From NCBI GenBank assembly GCA_964348755.1, contig CAYGDW010000003.1:1-64000 (forward strand): a stretch of 64,000 nt of DNA. Reading direction: 5' to 3'. The position numbers and the translations under genes were made by a program. Positions 1 to 8,263 of the stretch are shown piece after piece. A model generated the notes under the pieces. It searched no databases. It was not told the origin of the DNA and saw only the letters and a program-made list of their open reading frames with translations. Position 1 is the first letter of the stretch; every line of letters starts with the position of its first letter. Origin of the DNA: UBA7960 sp964348755. Lineage in GTDB: Bacteria > Bacteroidota > Bacteroidia > Bacteroidales > UBA7960.

Positions 1-26
1 CATTTGCAACCCTTTGATTTTCAAGT

Positions 27-100
27 GGGCGATGACGGATTCGAACCGCCGACCCCCTGCTTGTAAGGCAGGTGCTCTGAACCAGCTGAGCTAATCGCCC
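27..100 (-). tRNA. tRNA-Val (anticodon TAC)
   Basis: Read on the minus strand, the 74 bases fold as a full cloverleaf: acceptor GGGCGAT pairs with ATCGCCC, the D arm holds AGCTCAG, the anticodon stem CCTGC/GCAGG carries the loop CTTACAA, and the T loop is TTCGAAT. The loop gives anticodon TAC, which reads GTA valine codons. CCA is not encoded; the bases after the acceptor are ACT, so CCA would be added after transcription. The gene runs toward the window's left edge. Confidence 0.96.
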
Positions 101-204
101 CGATTAAGAGATTGCAAAATTAATCAAATTTTCAAATGCAAAACTTTTTTGCAAAAACTTTTATTTTGTCCATCAAAATCTAATAACGTAAGTATTACGT
201 GCTT

Positions 205-232
205 GAGATTCCTCACGGCGTTCGGAATGACA
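205..232 (-). repeat. REP-like 28-nt element, copy A
   Basis: On the minus strand this reads TGTCATTCCGA followed by ACGCCGTGAGGAATCTC. It matches the element at 1823-1850 at 20 of 28 positions, including the TGTCATT start and the CGA and GAG cores, and lies in the opposite orientation. It contains a 5-bp inverted repeat (ATTCC/GGAAT). Elements of the form TGTCATTyCGA...GAGrAAT are, to my knowledge, widespread between bacterial genes; their role is not settled. Confidence 0.6.
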
Positions 233-308
233 GATCGTTGGCTGCAACCCTACGACGACCGACAGGGCAACATTAAACCGACAAAAAATGACACGAAAGG
301 CTAACCGC

Positions 309-351
309 AAAAAATGGCACACCTGCCCGACGGGCAGGTGTGCCATTTTTT
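309..351. repeat. Perfect 43-nt palindrome with A/T-run ends
   Basis: The 21 bases of 309-329 are the exact reverse complement of 331-351 around a single central A. The arms begin with six A and end with six T, and the core is CCTGCCCG/CGGGCAGG. It has the shape of a bidirectional intrinsic terminator, but both flanking genes (tRNA to the left, oxidoreductase to the right) point away from it. A repeat or mobile remnant is an alternative reading. Confidence 0.75.
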
Positions 352-649
352 TGCCAATACACCGGACGCCTTTTCGACATAAAAACTTATCTTAATGTAA
401 GATTCCCCAAAAACTTCGGCCATTTAAAATTAGAGTCAATAAGCCCCATGTGGCGCGTCAGCAAAATATTTTCTAATTTTAAACGGTAATCTCTTTTTAT
501 GAAAAAGACACGATTCAAAGATTGTTTCCCTAATTTTGACCTGACTAAGGAAGAACTGGGACTTGTAACAATATGATTATCACAACAATAGAAAAACGTT
601 AGTCAGAATGCTAAGAAAATTGACTGCAAATATGTAAAAGGACTACTAA

Positions 650-1588
650 ATGAAAGCAGTTATATTTGACAAAAAGAGCTCTTCGGAGAAATTAACCTAC
701 TGTGATGTAGAAAAACCAACTCCAGCTGAAAATGAACTTTTAATTCAAATCCATGCAGCATCTATAAATGCCGCTGATTATCGAATGATACAAATGGGTT
801 TTCCTCCAAAAAAGAAAATATTTGGTGCCGACATATCTGGTGTGGTTGAGTCTGTTGGCAATAATGTTAAAAAGTTCAAACCTGGAGATAGTGTAATAGG
901 TGAACTATCTCAATATGGATTTGGAGGATTTGCTGAGTATGTTGGTGCACCAGAAAAGGCATTCATACATAAACCCGAAGAAATTTCTTATGAAAATGCA
1001 GCGTCATTGCCTCTTGCAGCAACAACCGCCTTACAAGCATTACGAAATAAAGGCAAAGTCAAAAAAGACTCGCAGGTATTAATTATAGGTAGCAGTGGTG
1101 GGGTGGGAACGTATGCACTTCAAATCGCAAAATATTATGGTGCGATTGTGACTGGAGTGTGTAGTTCAAAAAATGAAGAACAAACCCGGTTGATGGGTGC
1201 AGACCATGTTATTGATTATAACAAAGTACATATTTCCCAAATAGACAAGAAATATGATCTTATATTAGGGATTAATGGAAATTATTCATTGCGTACTTGT
1301 AAAAAACTCTTAAAACCGCAGGGCAAATATATTATGGTTGGCGGATCATTACGCCAGATATTCAAGTCAATTATATTTGGTTGGATGATGTCTTTTGGCT
1401 CAAAAAAAATGGCCTTTCTTACTGCAAAATCTAATATTGATGACATCGAATTCATTATTAAACTTGCAATAGAGGGTAAAATCAAACCAATGATTGATAG
1501 AAGTTTTAGTCTCAGTAAGACCGCGGATGGGATTCAATATATTAAAAAGAAACATGCACAAGGAAAAGTACTGATAAGAATAAGGTAA
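650..1588 (+). CDS. MDR-superfamily NAD(P)-dependent oxidoreductase
   Basis: A 312-residue medium-chain dehydrogenase/reductase of the quinone-oxidoreductase or RTN4IP1-like branch, expected to transfer hydride between NADPH and a carbonyl, enone or quinone. The N-terminal GroES-like part (about 1-125) has the GADISGVVESVG segment, and the Rossmann part carries the nucleotide-binding GSSGGVG (about 147-153). The Cys/His zinc ligands of true alcohol dehydrogenases are absent, which fits the zinc-free branch. The gene is visibly richer in A+T than its neighbours and stands alone between repeat-rich spacers, so recent acquisition is possible. The substrate cannot be read from the sequence. Confidence 0.88.
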   Translation: MKAVIFDKKSSSEKLTYCDVEKPTPAENELLIQIHAASINAADYRMIQMGFPPKKKIFGADISGVVESVGNNVKKFKPGDSVIGELSQYGFGGFAEYVGAPEKAFIHKPEEISYENAASLPLAATTALQALRNKGKVKKDSQVLIIGSSGGVGTYALQIAKYYGAIVTGVCSSKNEEQTRLMGADHVIDYNKVHISQIDKKYDLILGINGNYSLRTCKKLLKPQGKYIMVGGSLRQIFKSIIFGWMMSFGSKKMAFLTAKSNIDDIEFIIKLAIEGKIKPMIDRSFSLSKTADGIQYIKKKHAQGKVLIRIR

Positions 1589-1756
1589 TGGTAATAATTA
1601 ACATATATTTTCGAGCTCTTCACGCAACAGCGTGTAAAAAACATCGGGGTTTAGGTGGTTAAATCAAGCGTTATAGCCCGCTCAAACCTTAGTGGCGGTG
1701 AACCGGTATCTGCTCCACAATCACTTACGGCATACACACTCAACCGTTAGTTTTTT

Positions 1757-1799
1757 GATAGTGAGTGGGCGCCGGCTTTGTCGCCGCCCACTCACTATC
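1757..1799. repeat. 15-bp hairpin
   Basis: Bases 1757-1771 (GATAGTGAGTGGGCG) pair exactly with 1785-1799 around a 13-nt loop. Six T precede the hairpin but no T-run follows it on the plus strand. It may act as a terminator on the minus strand or be a repeat-type structure. Confidence 0.7.
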
Positions 1800-1822
1800 T
1801 TCCCCAAAACCCATTAAAGCCC

Positions 1823-1850
1823 TGTCATTTCGAGCGGAGCGAGAAATTAC
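1823..1850 (+). repeat. REP-like 28-nt element, copy B
   Basis: Reads TGTCATTTCGA then GCGGAGCGAGAAATTAC; homologous to the inverted copy at 205-232 (20 of 28 positions). It has an internal ATTTC/GAAAT inverted repeat. The two copies flank the AT-rich oxidoreductase gene in opposite orientations. Confidence 0.6.
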
Positions 1851-1979
1851 GTCATTTTCAACGAACTATAGTGAAAACCCTTATTGAAATTGCCTCATTC
1901 CACCAAGGGCTAAACATTGCCCCCTGGTAATTAGGGAGCCTGGTTTTTTCTTAACTTAGCCTGCAAATCATTATATAAA

Positions 1980-3356
1980 ATGAACAAAAATGAGTCAAAA
2001 ATCCTGATTATCGACGATGATGAGGATGTGTTGCTTGCGGCCAGGCTTTTTTTAAAGCAACATATAAAAACGGTTCATACCGACAAAGACCCCAGCAACA
2101 TTATTGCCCTTCTAAAGAATGAGACTTATGACATCATCTTGCTTGACATGAATTTTTCGCGAGAAGCAACAAGCGGCACCGAAGGTTTTTATTGGCTTAA
2201 CAAGATTCTTGAAACAGACCCTGGCGTTGCAGTTATTCTTATTACTGCCTATGGCGATATTGAATTGGCGGTTCAGGGCATTAAGGAGGGCGCCACCAAC
2301 TTTTTGCTCAAGCCCTGGGATAACAAAAAGCTGCTTGCCACGCTGGCCACCACCCTTGAGTTGCATCGCTCTAAGCAGGAGCTGCACGGCCTTCGCTCGA
2401 AGCAGAAGTTTTTGCTCGAGCAGGACCACCGGCCTTACAGCCACATTGTAGGGCAATCGAAGAGCATGATGTCGGTGCTTGGCACGGTTCAGAAGGTGGC
2501 GGTTACCGATGTCAATATTCTGATTCTTGGCGAGAATGGCACGGGCAAGGAAGTGATTGCACGGGCCATACACCGCGCATCGGCCCGCAGAGATGAGGTT
2601 TTCGTTAGCGTTGACCTGGGTGCGATCAGCGAATCATTGTTCGAAAGCGAGCTTTTCGGGTATAGAAAGGGAGCCTTTACCGACGCCCGCGAAGACCGAG
2701 CTGGCCGCTTCGAAGCCGCGAACAAGGGAACCATTTTCCTGGATGAGATTGGAAACCTGAGTTTATCGCTTCAGTCGAAACTACTTAGCGTGTTGCAAAA
2801 CAGAAAAGTGGTAAGGCTTGGCTCGGTAAAAGAAACCCCGATAGATATCAGGTTGGTTTGTGCTACAAATATGCCCCTGTATCGTATGGTTGAAGAGGGC
2901 AAGTTTAGGCAGGACCTGCTTTACCGAATCAATACCGTTGAGATACACCTGCCACCCCTTCGCGAAAGGAGCGAAGACATTGGCCCATTGGTAAATCATT
3001 TTCTTGAGATCTACTGCAAAAAGTACAAAATGCCCATGAAAAGACTGCATGCCGCTACCCTAAAGCGTCTTGAGAAGCACAGCTGGCCGGGCAACATTCG
3101 CGAATTGCAGCATTCGGTCGAGCGGGCAGTTATTATGAGCGAAACCAACTTTCTGCAACCTGCCGACTTTTTCCTGTCTGCAAAAGACCGGCCAGAACCC
3201 GAAAACAACTTTGCCGACACCAACCTGGAGGCCACCGAAAAAATGCTCATTCGAAAGGTAGTGGAAAAGCATGGCGGAAATATTAGCAAAGCAGCAAAAG
3301 AACTGGGCATTACCCGGGCTTCTCTTTACCGTCGAATAGAAAAGTATGAGCTTTAA
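1980..3356 (+). CDS. Sigma-54-dependent response regulator, NtrC family
   Basis: A 458-residue regulator with the usual three modules: receiver (about 5-125; acidic pocket DDDED at 12-16, phospho-acceptor D56, K111), AAA+ sigma-54 activation domain (about 154-385; Walker A GENGTGKE at 184-191, Walker B TIFLDEIG at 251-258), and a C-terminal Fis-type helix-turn-helix (about 418-458, GGNISKAAKELGI). Phosphorylation should drive assembly of an ATPase that opens sigma-54 promoters. The loop contacting sigma-54 reads GAFTDA (231-236) instead of GAFTGA, a variant I recall from other Bacteroidota regulators. Its last 11 bases overlap the kinase gene downstream, so the two form a translationally coupled pair. 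Target genes are unknown. Confidence 0.95.
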   Translation: MNKNESKILIIDDDEDVLLAARLFLKQHIKTVHTDKDPSNIIALLKNETYDIILLDMNFSREATSGTEGFYWLNKILETDPGVAVILITAYGDIELAVQGIKEGATNFLLKPWDNKKLLATLATTLELHRSKQELHGLRSKQKFLLEQDHRPYSHIVGQSKSMMSVLGTVQKVAVTDVNILILGENGTGKEVIARAIHRASARRDEVFVSVDLGAISESLFESELFGYRKGAFTDAREDRAGRFEAANKGTIFLDEIGNLSLSLQSKLLSVLQNRKVVRLGSVKETPIDIRLVCATNMPLYRMVEEGKFRQDLLYRINTVEIHLPPLRERSEDIGPLVNHFLEIYCKKYKMPMKRLHAATLKRLEKHSWPGNIRELQHSVERAVIMSETNFLQPADFFLSAKDRPEPENNFADTNLEATEKMLIRKVVEKHGGNISKAAKELGITRASLYRRIEKYEL

Positions 3357-4698
3357 AAACTTCAGAATCAATGTAGTGGCAAGGGTGCTGCTGATTGTAG
3401 CATCCATTGTTGTGGTCATCTCAATCATTGGCAAACCCGGGCTGGTATTAAGCACCGTAATTTTGGTTGCCGCAACTGTTGGCCAGATTGCAGCCCTTAT
3501 ATTTTTTGTGGAGGGTACCAATAAAAAGCTCACTATTTTCCTAAAGTCGATACGGCACAGCGATTTTGCTTCTTCCTTTTCCGATCCTGGCCTTGGCCGT
3601 AGCTTCGATGAGCTGAACCAGGCCTTTAACCAGGTGATTGAAGAATTCAGAAAGGCAAGAGCAGCAAAGGAAGAGCACTTCAATTACCTTCAAACCGTTG
3701 TGCAGCACGCAAGCATTGGCATCCTGGTATTTAAAAAAGATGGCAAAATTGATATGGTGAACAATGCCTTGAAGCGAATGTTCAGGGTTGGCAACCTCAG
3801 GCATATTCGCGAAATAGAAAAGATTGACAAGGCCCTTTGCGACCTACTCAAGACCATAAAGGCCGGCGACAGCGAGCTTATTAAGGTTTTCAACGAAAAC
3901 GAATTGCTTCAACTCTCGGTTAGGGCCACTGAATTTAGAATGAGGGGCGAGGACTATGTGCTGGTTTCTATGCAAAACATACACAACGAGCTGGAGGCCA
4001 AGGAAATGGATTCGTGGCAAAAGCTTATAAGGGTGCTTACCCACGAAATTATGAACTCCATAACTCCCATTGTTTCCCTTTCGGGAACGGTAAAAGACCT
4101 GCTGATAGACCAGGAAAGCATGGAGCTTAAAAAGGAAATTGATGAAGAAGATGTGGAAAGCGCCAGGGGCGCCCTTACTACTATTGAAAACCGAAGCCAG
4201 GGCTTGTTGAATTTTGTGCAGGTTTATCGCAACCTCACACGAATTCCAAAGCCCAATTTCAGGTATTTCGAGGTGAAAGAACTCTTCGCCAGGGTTGAAA
4301 ACCTGCTTCAGCCCAAGATTATGGAATCTGGTATAAAATGCGAAATGAAGGTGGTTCCGCCCGGAATTATGCTTACTGCCGACACCGACCTTATCGAACA
4401 GGTGCTCATAAACCTGATTATAAACTCAATACATGCAGTAAAGGGTGTAAATAATCCACATATTATCATGCTGGCCACTCAAAACAGCCTCAACCGCGTA
4501 ATGATTTCGGTGCTCGACAACGGGTGCGGTATAAAGCCCGACACCATTGAAAATATTTTTGTGCCATTCTTTACTTCTAAAAAGGAGGGTTCGGGTATTG
4601 GCCTCAGTCTCTCGCGAGAGATTATGCGGCTACACAAGGGCAATATTACCGTAAAATCGAAGCCGGAGGTCGAAACCGTTTTTACCTTGCATTTCTGA
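3346..4698 (+). CDS. Membrane sensor histidine kinase (NtrB/NtrY-like)
   Basis: A 450-residue kinase, the likely partner of the NtrC-type regulator just upstream, which it overlaps by 11 bases. Two hydrophobic segments (about 10-28 and 33-55) anchor the N-terminus with almost nothing between them, so there is no large periplasmic sensor. A PAS-like region follows (about 112-210). The phospho-acceptor is H233 in LTHEIMNSITPI; the ATPase domain has the N box (LINLIINSIHAV), G1 (LDNGCGI), F box (FVPFFTSK) and G2 (GSGIGLSL). The short membrane hairpin and cytoplasmic PAS suggest that it senses an intracellular or membrane signal. Confidence 0.93.
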   Translation: MSFKNFRINVVARVLLIVASIVVVISIIGKPGLVLSTVILVAATVGQIAALIFFVEGTNKKLTIFLKSIRHSDFASSFSDPGLGRSFDELNQAFNQVIEEFRKARAAKEEHFNYLQTVVQHASIGILVFKKDGKIDMVNNALKRMFRVGNLRHIREIEKIDKALCDLLKTIKAGDSELIKVFNENELLQLSVRATEFRMRGEDYVLVSMQNIHNELEAKEMDSWQKLIRVLTHEIMNSITPIVSLSGTVKDLLIDQESMELKKEIDEEDVESARGALTTIENRSQGLLNFVQVYRNLTRIPKPNFRYFEVKELFARVENLLQPKIMESGIKCEMKVVPPGIMLTADTDLIEQVLINLIINSIHAVKGVNNPHIIMLATQNSLNRVMISVLDNGCGIKPDTIENIFVPFFTSKKEGSGIGLSLSREIMRLHKGNITVKSKPEVETVFTLHF

Positions 4699-4749
4699 CA
4701 CTGGTATGGCAGCATCAATTAAACTCACAAGAATCTCTATTTTTAGGAT

Positions 4750-5544
4750 TTAAGACATGAGAGTTTCGGGGCCGGTTTGAGTCAGAAAATTTCTAACTGC
4801 CTCAATAAACCCAGCGGGGTTGTCGGCATGCAGCCAATGCGATGCACCGGCAATGGTTTGGAAGGCAACGTGCGAAAACATTTTTTTTATCAATTCCAGG
4901 TCGCTTTCGCGGATATAGTCAGAAACCGCCCCTTTCAGAAAAAGGGTAGGCCTGTTGAAAGCGGCTGCTGTTCGTATCTCCCTGAAAATTTCATCCAGGT
5001 TTTTATTAATTACCTCAAGATTCATTTTCCAGCCCAGCGTGGTTTTGTCTTTCCAGTAAAGGTTCTTTAAAAGAAACTGCCTGAGGCGAAACGATTGCAC
5101 TTTGTCTTCGAGGTAGTAAGCCACATCAATACGGCTTTTAAACTTTGACAGGTCGAGGCCAAGCATGATGTCAATAAGCCCCTGGTGCTGATCGCGGTTG
5201 TTGCGGGCGGCAGGGCTAATGTCGGCAACAATCAGGCGGTCAACCTTTTCAGGATGATCGAAAGCAAACTGCATAGCAGTTTTTCCGCCCATTGAGTGGC
5301 CCAGCAGGCTTGCCCTTTCAATGCCGTGCAACTCCAAAAACCCGAGCAAATCGTCGCTCATGGCTTCATAATTAAACACCTGGCTGTGGCCCGAGCGGCC
5401 ATGGTTGCGCTGATCAACCATAAAAACATGAAAATTGCGGCCAAGCTCACTTGAAATAGAAGTAAAATTGTCGGACATACCAAATAGTCCATGCAAAATT
5501 ACCAGAGCCGGCCCCGAACCAGTTTCTTTAAAATGCAATTCCAT
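4750..5544 (-). CDS. Alpha/beta-hydrolase, YbfF-type esterase
   Basis: A 264-residue cytoplasmic alpha/beta-hydrolase. The oxyanion segment is LHGLFG (18-23), the nucleophile elbow GHSMGG places Ser at 84, DIS near 108-110 follows the family pattern, and the catalytic His is expected in ASHWLHADN (H236 or H239). Length and the VDQRNHGRS block resemble E. coli YbfF, an acyl-CoA/ester hydrolase of broad specificity. It is the third gene of a minus-strand run with pdxJ and a queuosine-precursor transporter. The natural substrate is unknown. Confidence 0.87.
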   Translation of the reverse strand: MELHFKETGSGPALVILHGLFGMSDNFTSISSELGRNFHVFMVDQRNHGRSGHSQVFNYEAMSDDLLGFLELHGIERASLLGHSMGGKTAMQFAFDHPEKVDRLIVADISPAARNNRDQHQGLIDIMLGLDLSKFKSRIDVAYYLEDKVQSFRLRQFLLKNLYWKDKTTLGWKMNLEVINKNLDEIFREIRTAAAFNRPTLFLKGAVSDYIRESDLELIKKMFSHVAFQTIAGASHWLHADNPAGFIEAVRNFLTQTGPETLMS

Positions 5545-5592
5545 TAAAAGTTTTTTAAAAATACCTCAACCCTGCCATAAGCAGGCAAACCT

Positions 5593-6282
5593 TTAGAAGG
5601 GGATCTCGGCCCCGTGTCCTTTCAGCCCAAAATGCCTGCGAAGGCCATACACCAGCGCATAAGCAACAGGGGTATCGAGCACGGCAAAAATTACTTTAAA
5701 AAGGAAGCCATTTATTACCAACGGAACAAACAGCGACCAATCGAGTACTTCAAAAATGCAAAGCAATAAAATTATTGTAAAAGTATCAACAAGTTGGCTG
5801 GCGAATGTCGAAAAATTGTTTCTCAGCCACAAATGCTTTCCTTTGGTAACCTTTTTCAAGAAATGAAAAATCTGCACGTCTAAAAACTGAGCCAGCAAGT
5901 ATGCTGCAAGCGAGGCTGCCACGGCAACATAGGTATAACTGAAGACCTTATTAAACTCTTGATTGCTCAGAGGCGACCATTCGGTGGCCTGTGCCTTTGA
6001 AGTTATGATGATTATTAAAAGGGCAAATGCGCTGGCAAACGCGCCGGCAATTACCACCCTGTGGGCTCTGCGTTGGCCAAATACTTCAGAAATAACATCA
6101 GTAATAAGAAACGTAACCGGGTATGCAATAATGCCAACGCTTAGCTGAAATTCATATAATCCGAAAGGATTCCAGGTAAAAAATTTCTGAAAAATCAGGT
6201 TGCTGGTTACCAGCGATGTAATAAACAGCCCGGCCAAAATCAGGTATAATACTTCGGCTTGTTCGCGCTGTCGCGTGGTCAT
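5593..6282 (-). CDS. Queuosine precursor transporter (YhhQ/VUT family)
   Basis: A 229-residue polytopic membrane protein with about six hydrophobic helices and the family features TDVISEVFGQRRAHRVV and AQFLDVQIFHFLKK. Characterised members import preQ0/preQ1 for queuosine modification of tRNAs with GUN anticodons. The minus-strand leader (6283-6387) was checked for a preQ1 riboswitch core and none was recognised. It sits between pdxJ and the esterase gene, 48 nt ahead of the latter. The epoxyqueuosine reductase gene queG lies in the same window at 33103-34065, consistent with a salvage-dependent pathway. Confidence 0.9.
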   Translation of the reverse strand: MTTRQREQAEVLYLILAGLFITSLVTSNLIFQKFFTWNPFGLYEFQLSVGIIAYPVTFLITDVISEVFGQRRAHRVVIAGAFASAFALLIIIITSKAQATEWSPLSNQEFNKVFSYTYVAVAASLAAYLLAQFLDVQIFHFLKKVTKGKHLWLRNNFSTFASQLVDTFTIILLLCIFEVLDWSLFVPLVINGFLFKVIFAVLDTPVAYALVYGLRRHFGLKGHGAEIPF

Positions 6283-6387
6283 GGGTTTGGTGTAAGAGAC
6301 AAAAGAACAAACAAGCTTTGTTCGAAATTGTTGAGCAACCAGCTTTGCCCCTGAGAACGAATCTGAAGAAGGCCCAAAATCGGAATT

Positions 6388-7104
6388 TTAACGCTGCAGC
6401 TGCCTGATATACATTTGAATAGTGTTTTCTAAGCCCAAATACAGGGCATCAGCAATCAGGGCATGTCCAATAGAAACTTCGAGCAGGTGTGGAATATTTT
6501 GGGCAAAGAATTTTAGGTTTTCGAGGTTCAGGTCGTGCCCTGCATTGAGGCCTAATCCGGCCTGGTGAGAAGCCCGGGCTGCCATTATAAACGGCTCAAT
6601 GGCTTTTTGGCGGTCAATGGGGTAAAGGGCAGCATAAGGCTCTGTATAAAGCTCTACCCTGTCGGTGCCGGTATCGGCTGCCCTGAAAATAAGTTCTTCA
6701 TCGGTTTCGATGAAAATGGAAGTACGTACCCCGTGGCTTTTTATTTCTGCAATTACATCTACCAAAAAATCATGATGCTTTAGGGTGTTCCATCCGGCAT
6801 TTGAGGTAAGGGCATTGGGCGGGTCGGGCACCAGGGTGGCCTGGGCGGGTTTAATGTCGGCAATAAGTTGCAGAAACTTTTTCGATGGATAGCCTTCAAT
6901 GTTTAATTCGGTGGTTACCACCGGTTTCAGATCATACACATCGTGCCAGCGTATATGCCGCTCATCAGGGCGCGGGTGCACTGTAATGCCTTGTGCACCA
7001 AAACGCTCGCAATCGATGGCAGTTTTAATCAAATCGGGAACATTTCCCCCGCGGGCATTGCGCAAGGTGGCAATTTTGTTGATGTTTACGCTGAGCCTTG
7101 TCAT
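6388..7104 (-). CDS. pdxJ: Pyridoxine 5'-phosphate synthase
   Basis: PdxJ condenses 3-amino-1-hydroxyacetone 1-phosphate with 1-deoxy-xylulose 5-phosphate to form pyridoxine 5'-phosphate in vitamin B6 synthesis. The 238-residue product has the family start MTRLSVNINKIATLRNARGG and the catalytic residues H43 (ITVHPRPDERH), E70 (ELNIEG) and H190 (NAGHDLN), matching H45, E72 and H193 of the E. coli enzyme. The start at 7104 is chosen because the longer frame would translate through the tRNA-Gly gene. The gene begins 88 nt downstream of that tRNA on the same strand with no obvious terminator between, so co-transcription is plausible. Confidence 0.96.
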   Translation of the reverse strand: MTRLSVNINKIATLRNARGGNVPDLIKTAIDCERFGAQGITVHPRPDERHIRWHDVYDLKPVVTTELNIEGYPSKKFLQLIADIKPAQATLVPDPPNALTSNAGWNTLKHHDFLVDVIAEIKSHGVRTSIFIETDEELIFRAADTGTDRVELYTEPYAALYPIDRQKAIEPFIMAARASHQAGLGLNAGHDLNLENLKFFAQNIPHLLEVSIGHALIADALYLGLENTIQMYIRQLQR

Positions 7105-7192
7105 ATCGAAAAAAATATTACGCAAGGGCAGAAAAGAATTTGCAGGGCTGGCCACGAGCCTTTGCGCCTCATAAAACAAACGAAACCTGTTG

Positions 7193-7265
7193 AGCGGAAA
7201 ACGGGACTCGAACCCGCGACCCTCAGCTTGGGAAGCTGATGCTCTACCAACTGAGCTATTCCCGC
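7193..7265 (-). tRNA. tRNA-Gly (anticodon CCC)
   Basis: On the minus strand the 73 bases fold as a cloverleaf: acceptor GCGGGAA with TTTCCGC (one G-U pair), D arm with AGCTCAG, anticodon stem TCAGC/GCTGA with loop TTCCCAA, and T loop TTCGAGT. The loop gives anticodon CCC, which reads GGG codons. CCA is not encoded. It lies 88 nt ahead of pdxJ on the same strand. Confidence 0.95.
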
Positions 7266-7583
7266 TGATAATAACCCTCATTATTTGGCCCACCAAAATT
7301 AATATAAAAGCCCGAAACAAACCCGAAATTGCTTTTGCTGGATAATTAATTTCATCCGTAAATAATTTTATGATTAAGGTCGGATAGCCTGACTCGACTC
7401 AGGCGAGTGAACTCGCATGATGAATGTTAGCATTGCTGAATTTCGTTTAGCTTCGCTGACCTTCGGTTCAAAGGTGTTTGTGTTTAATTCGCAAACATGT
7501 TCGTTGCAGCATGGCATATTTTTTTTGCAGGGCACAAGTCAGGCGATTTTTTTGTTATCTTCACGGCAACAAAAACATTGACG
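7266..7583. other. Intergenic region holding repeat copy 1
   Basis: About 320 bases between the divergent tRNA-Gly and CBS-domain genes. Most of it is a copy of a dispersed repeat (7354-7497) also found at 29157-29259. A potential promoter-like TATCTTCA lies near 7556. The frame open from 7497 upstream of the CBS gene start does not look coding. Confidence 0.6.
7354..7497 (+). repeat. Dispersed intergenic repeat, copy 1
   Basis: Shares with 29157-29259 the blocks ATCCGTAAATAATTTTA..ATTAAGGTCGG, TTTAGCTTCGCTGACCTTCGG and TGTTTGTGTTTAATTCG, in the same order. Copy 1 is longer by about 35-40 bases. This copy alone holds two small adjoining hairpins, GCCTGA/TCAGGC (7387-7404) and GCGAGT/ACTCGC (7403-7416), between the conserved blocks. 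Confidence 0.6.
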
Positions 7584-8249
7584 ATGCTGGCAAAAGATAT
7601 GCTGAGCGAAACGGTAATTCCTTTAAAAACCACTGATGAGGCAGTTAATGCCCTTGCCTGGATGGAAGAGCTGCGCGTTTCGCACATGCCAATTGTTAAT
7701 AATGAAAAGTTTTTGGGTTTGATATCAGAGGCCGATATACTTGGCCTGAATACCATTGACGAGCCAATAGGGAATCATCGCCTTTCGCTAAACCGGCCAT
7801 ACGTATTTAATAATCAACACTTTTATGATGTTATAAGGGTAGCTGCAGCCCAAAAACTAACCCTGGTTCCGGTACTCGATCAAAAAGAAAACTACTTGGG
7901 ATGCATTACCCTTGGGCGCATTGTTCAGGAATTGGCCCGAAAATTGGCAGTGGAACAACCCGGCGGAATTATTGTGCTCGAGGTAAACGAGCACGACTAC
8001 TCCCTTTCAGAAATTGCCCAGATAGCCGAAGGCAACGACGCAAAAATCCTTAGCCTTTACATAAACTCTCCACCCGACACCACCCGCCTCGAAATTACCA
8101 TTAAGCTGAACAAGATTGATGTTTCACCGGTAATTCAAACATTTAACCGATACAACTATACTATACTGGCCTCTTACTCAGAAGAAAGCAAATTTGACGA
8201 ATTGCTTAATGACCGGTTTGAGTCGTTGATGAACTACCTGAACATTTAA
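7584..8249 (+). CDS. CBS-domain pair protein with ACT-like C-terminus
   Basis: A 221-residue cytoplasmic protein starting MLAKDMLSETVIPLKTTD. Two CBS motifs fill about 1-130 and would bind an adenine nucleotide; the C-terminal third, beginning PGGIIVLEVNEHDYSL (about 137), has the ACT-like pattern seen in Bacteroidota CBS proteins. An upstream in-frame start at 7497 is rejected because the extra residues lie in a repeat element and the conserved start is at 7584. It is 14 nt ahead of an Omp85-family gene and probably shares its transcript. No enzymatic domain is attached, so its role is a small regulator or sensor of unknown target. Confidence 0.83.
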   Translation: MLAKDMLSETVIPLKTTDEAVNALAWMEELRVSHMPIVNNEKFLGLISEADILGLNTIDEPIGNHRLSLNRPYVFNNQHFYDVIRVAAAQKLTLVPVLDQKENYLGCITLGRIVQELARKLAVEQPGGIIVLEVNEHDYSLSEIAQIAEGNDAKILSLYINSPPDTTRLEITIKLNKIDVSPVIQTFNRYNYTILASYSEESKFDELLNDRFESLMNYLNI

Positions 8250-8263
8250 GCTTTCTGGCCGCC

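Larger units (their letters stand above)
101..649. other. Intergenic region with repeats, no gene seen
   Basis: This stretch between the tRNA and the oxidoreductase gene holds no credible open reading frame. It contains a short dispersed-type repeat (205-232) and a perfect palindrome (309-351), and becomes clearly AT-rich from about 400 onward, like the gene that follows. No TANNTTTG promoter box with good spacing stood out just ahead of position 650. Confidence 0.7.
1589..1979. other. Intergenic region with hairpin and repeat
   Basis: No gene is seen. The stretch contains a 15-bp hairpin at 1757-1799 and a REP-like element at 1823-1850. The motif CGTTAGT occurs both just before (598-604) and after (1745-1751) the oxidoreductase gene. 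Confidence 0.65.

Noticed and set aside
597..1751. Integron-cassette-like boundaries (CGTTAGT before and after the oxidoreductase)
   Set aside because: No attC-type paired R''/R' and L''/L' palindrome was found between the gene end and 1751, and there is no integrase gene.
3060..3683. 207-codon antisense frame across the regulator/kinase junction
   Set aside because: No recognisable features, and it overlaps two well-supported genes.
6283..6387. preQ1 riboswitch ahead of the queuosine-precursor transporter
   Set aside because: The short pseudoknot core was not recognised on the minus strand.
7105..7320. In-frame N-terminal extension of pdxJ through the tRNA-Gly gene
   Set aside because: The extra residues are the tRNA read as protein; the family start is at 7104.
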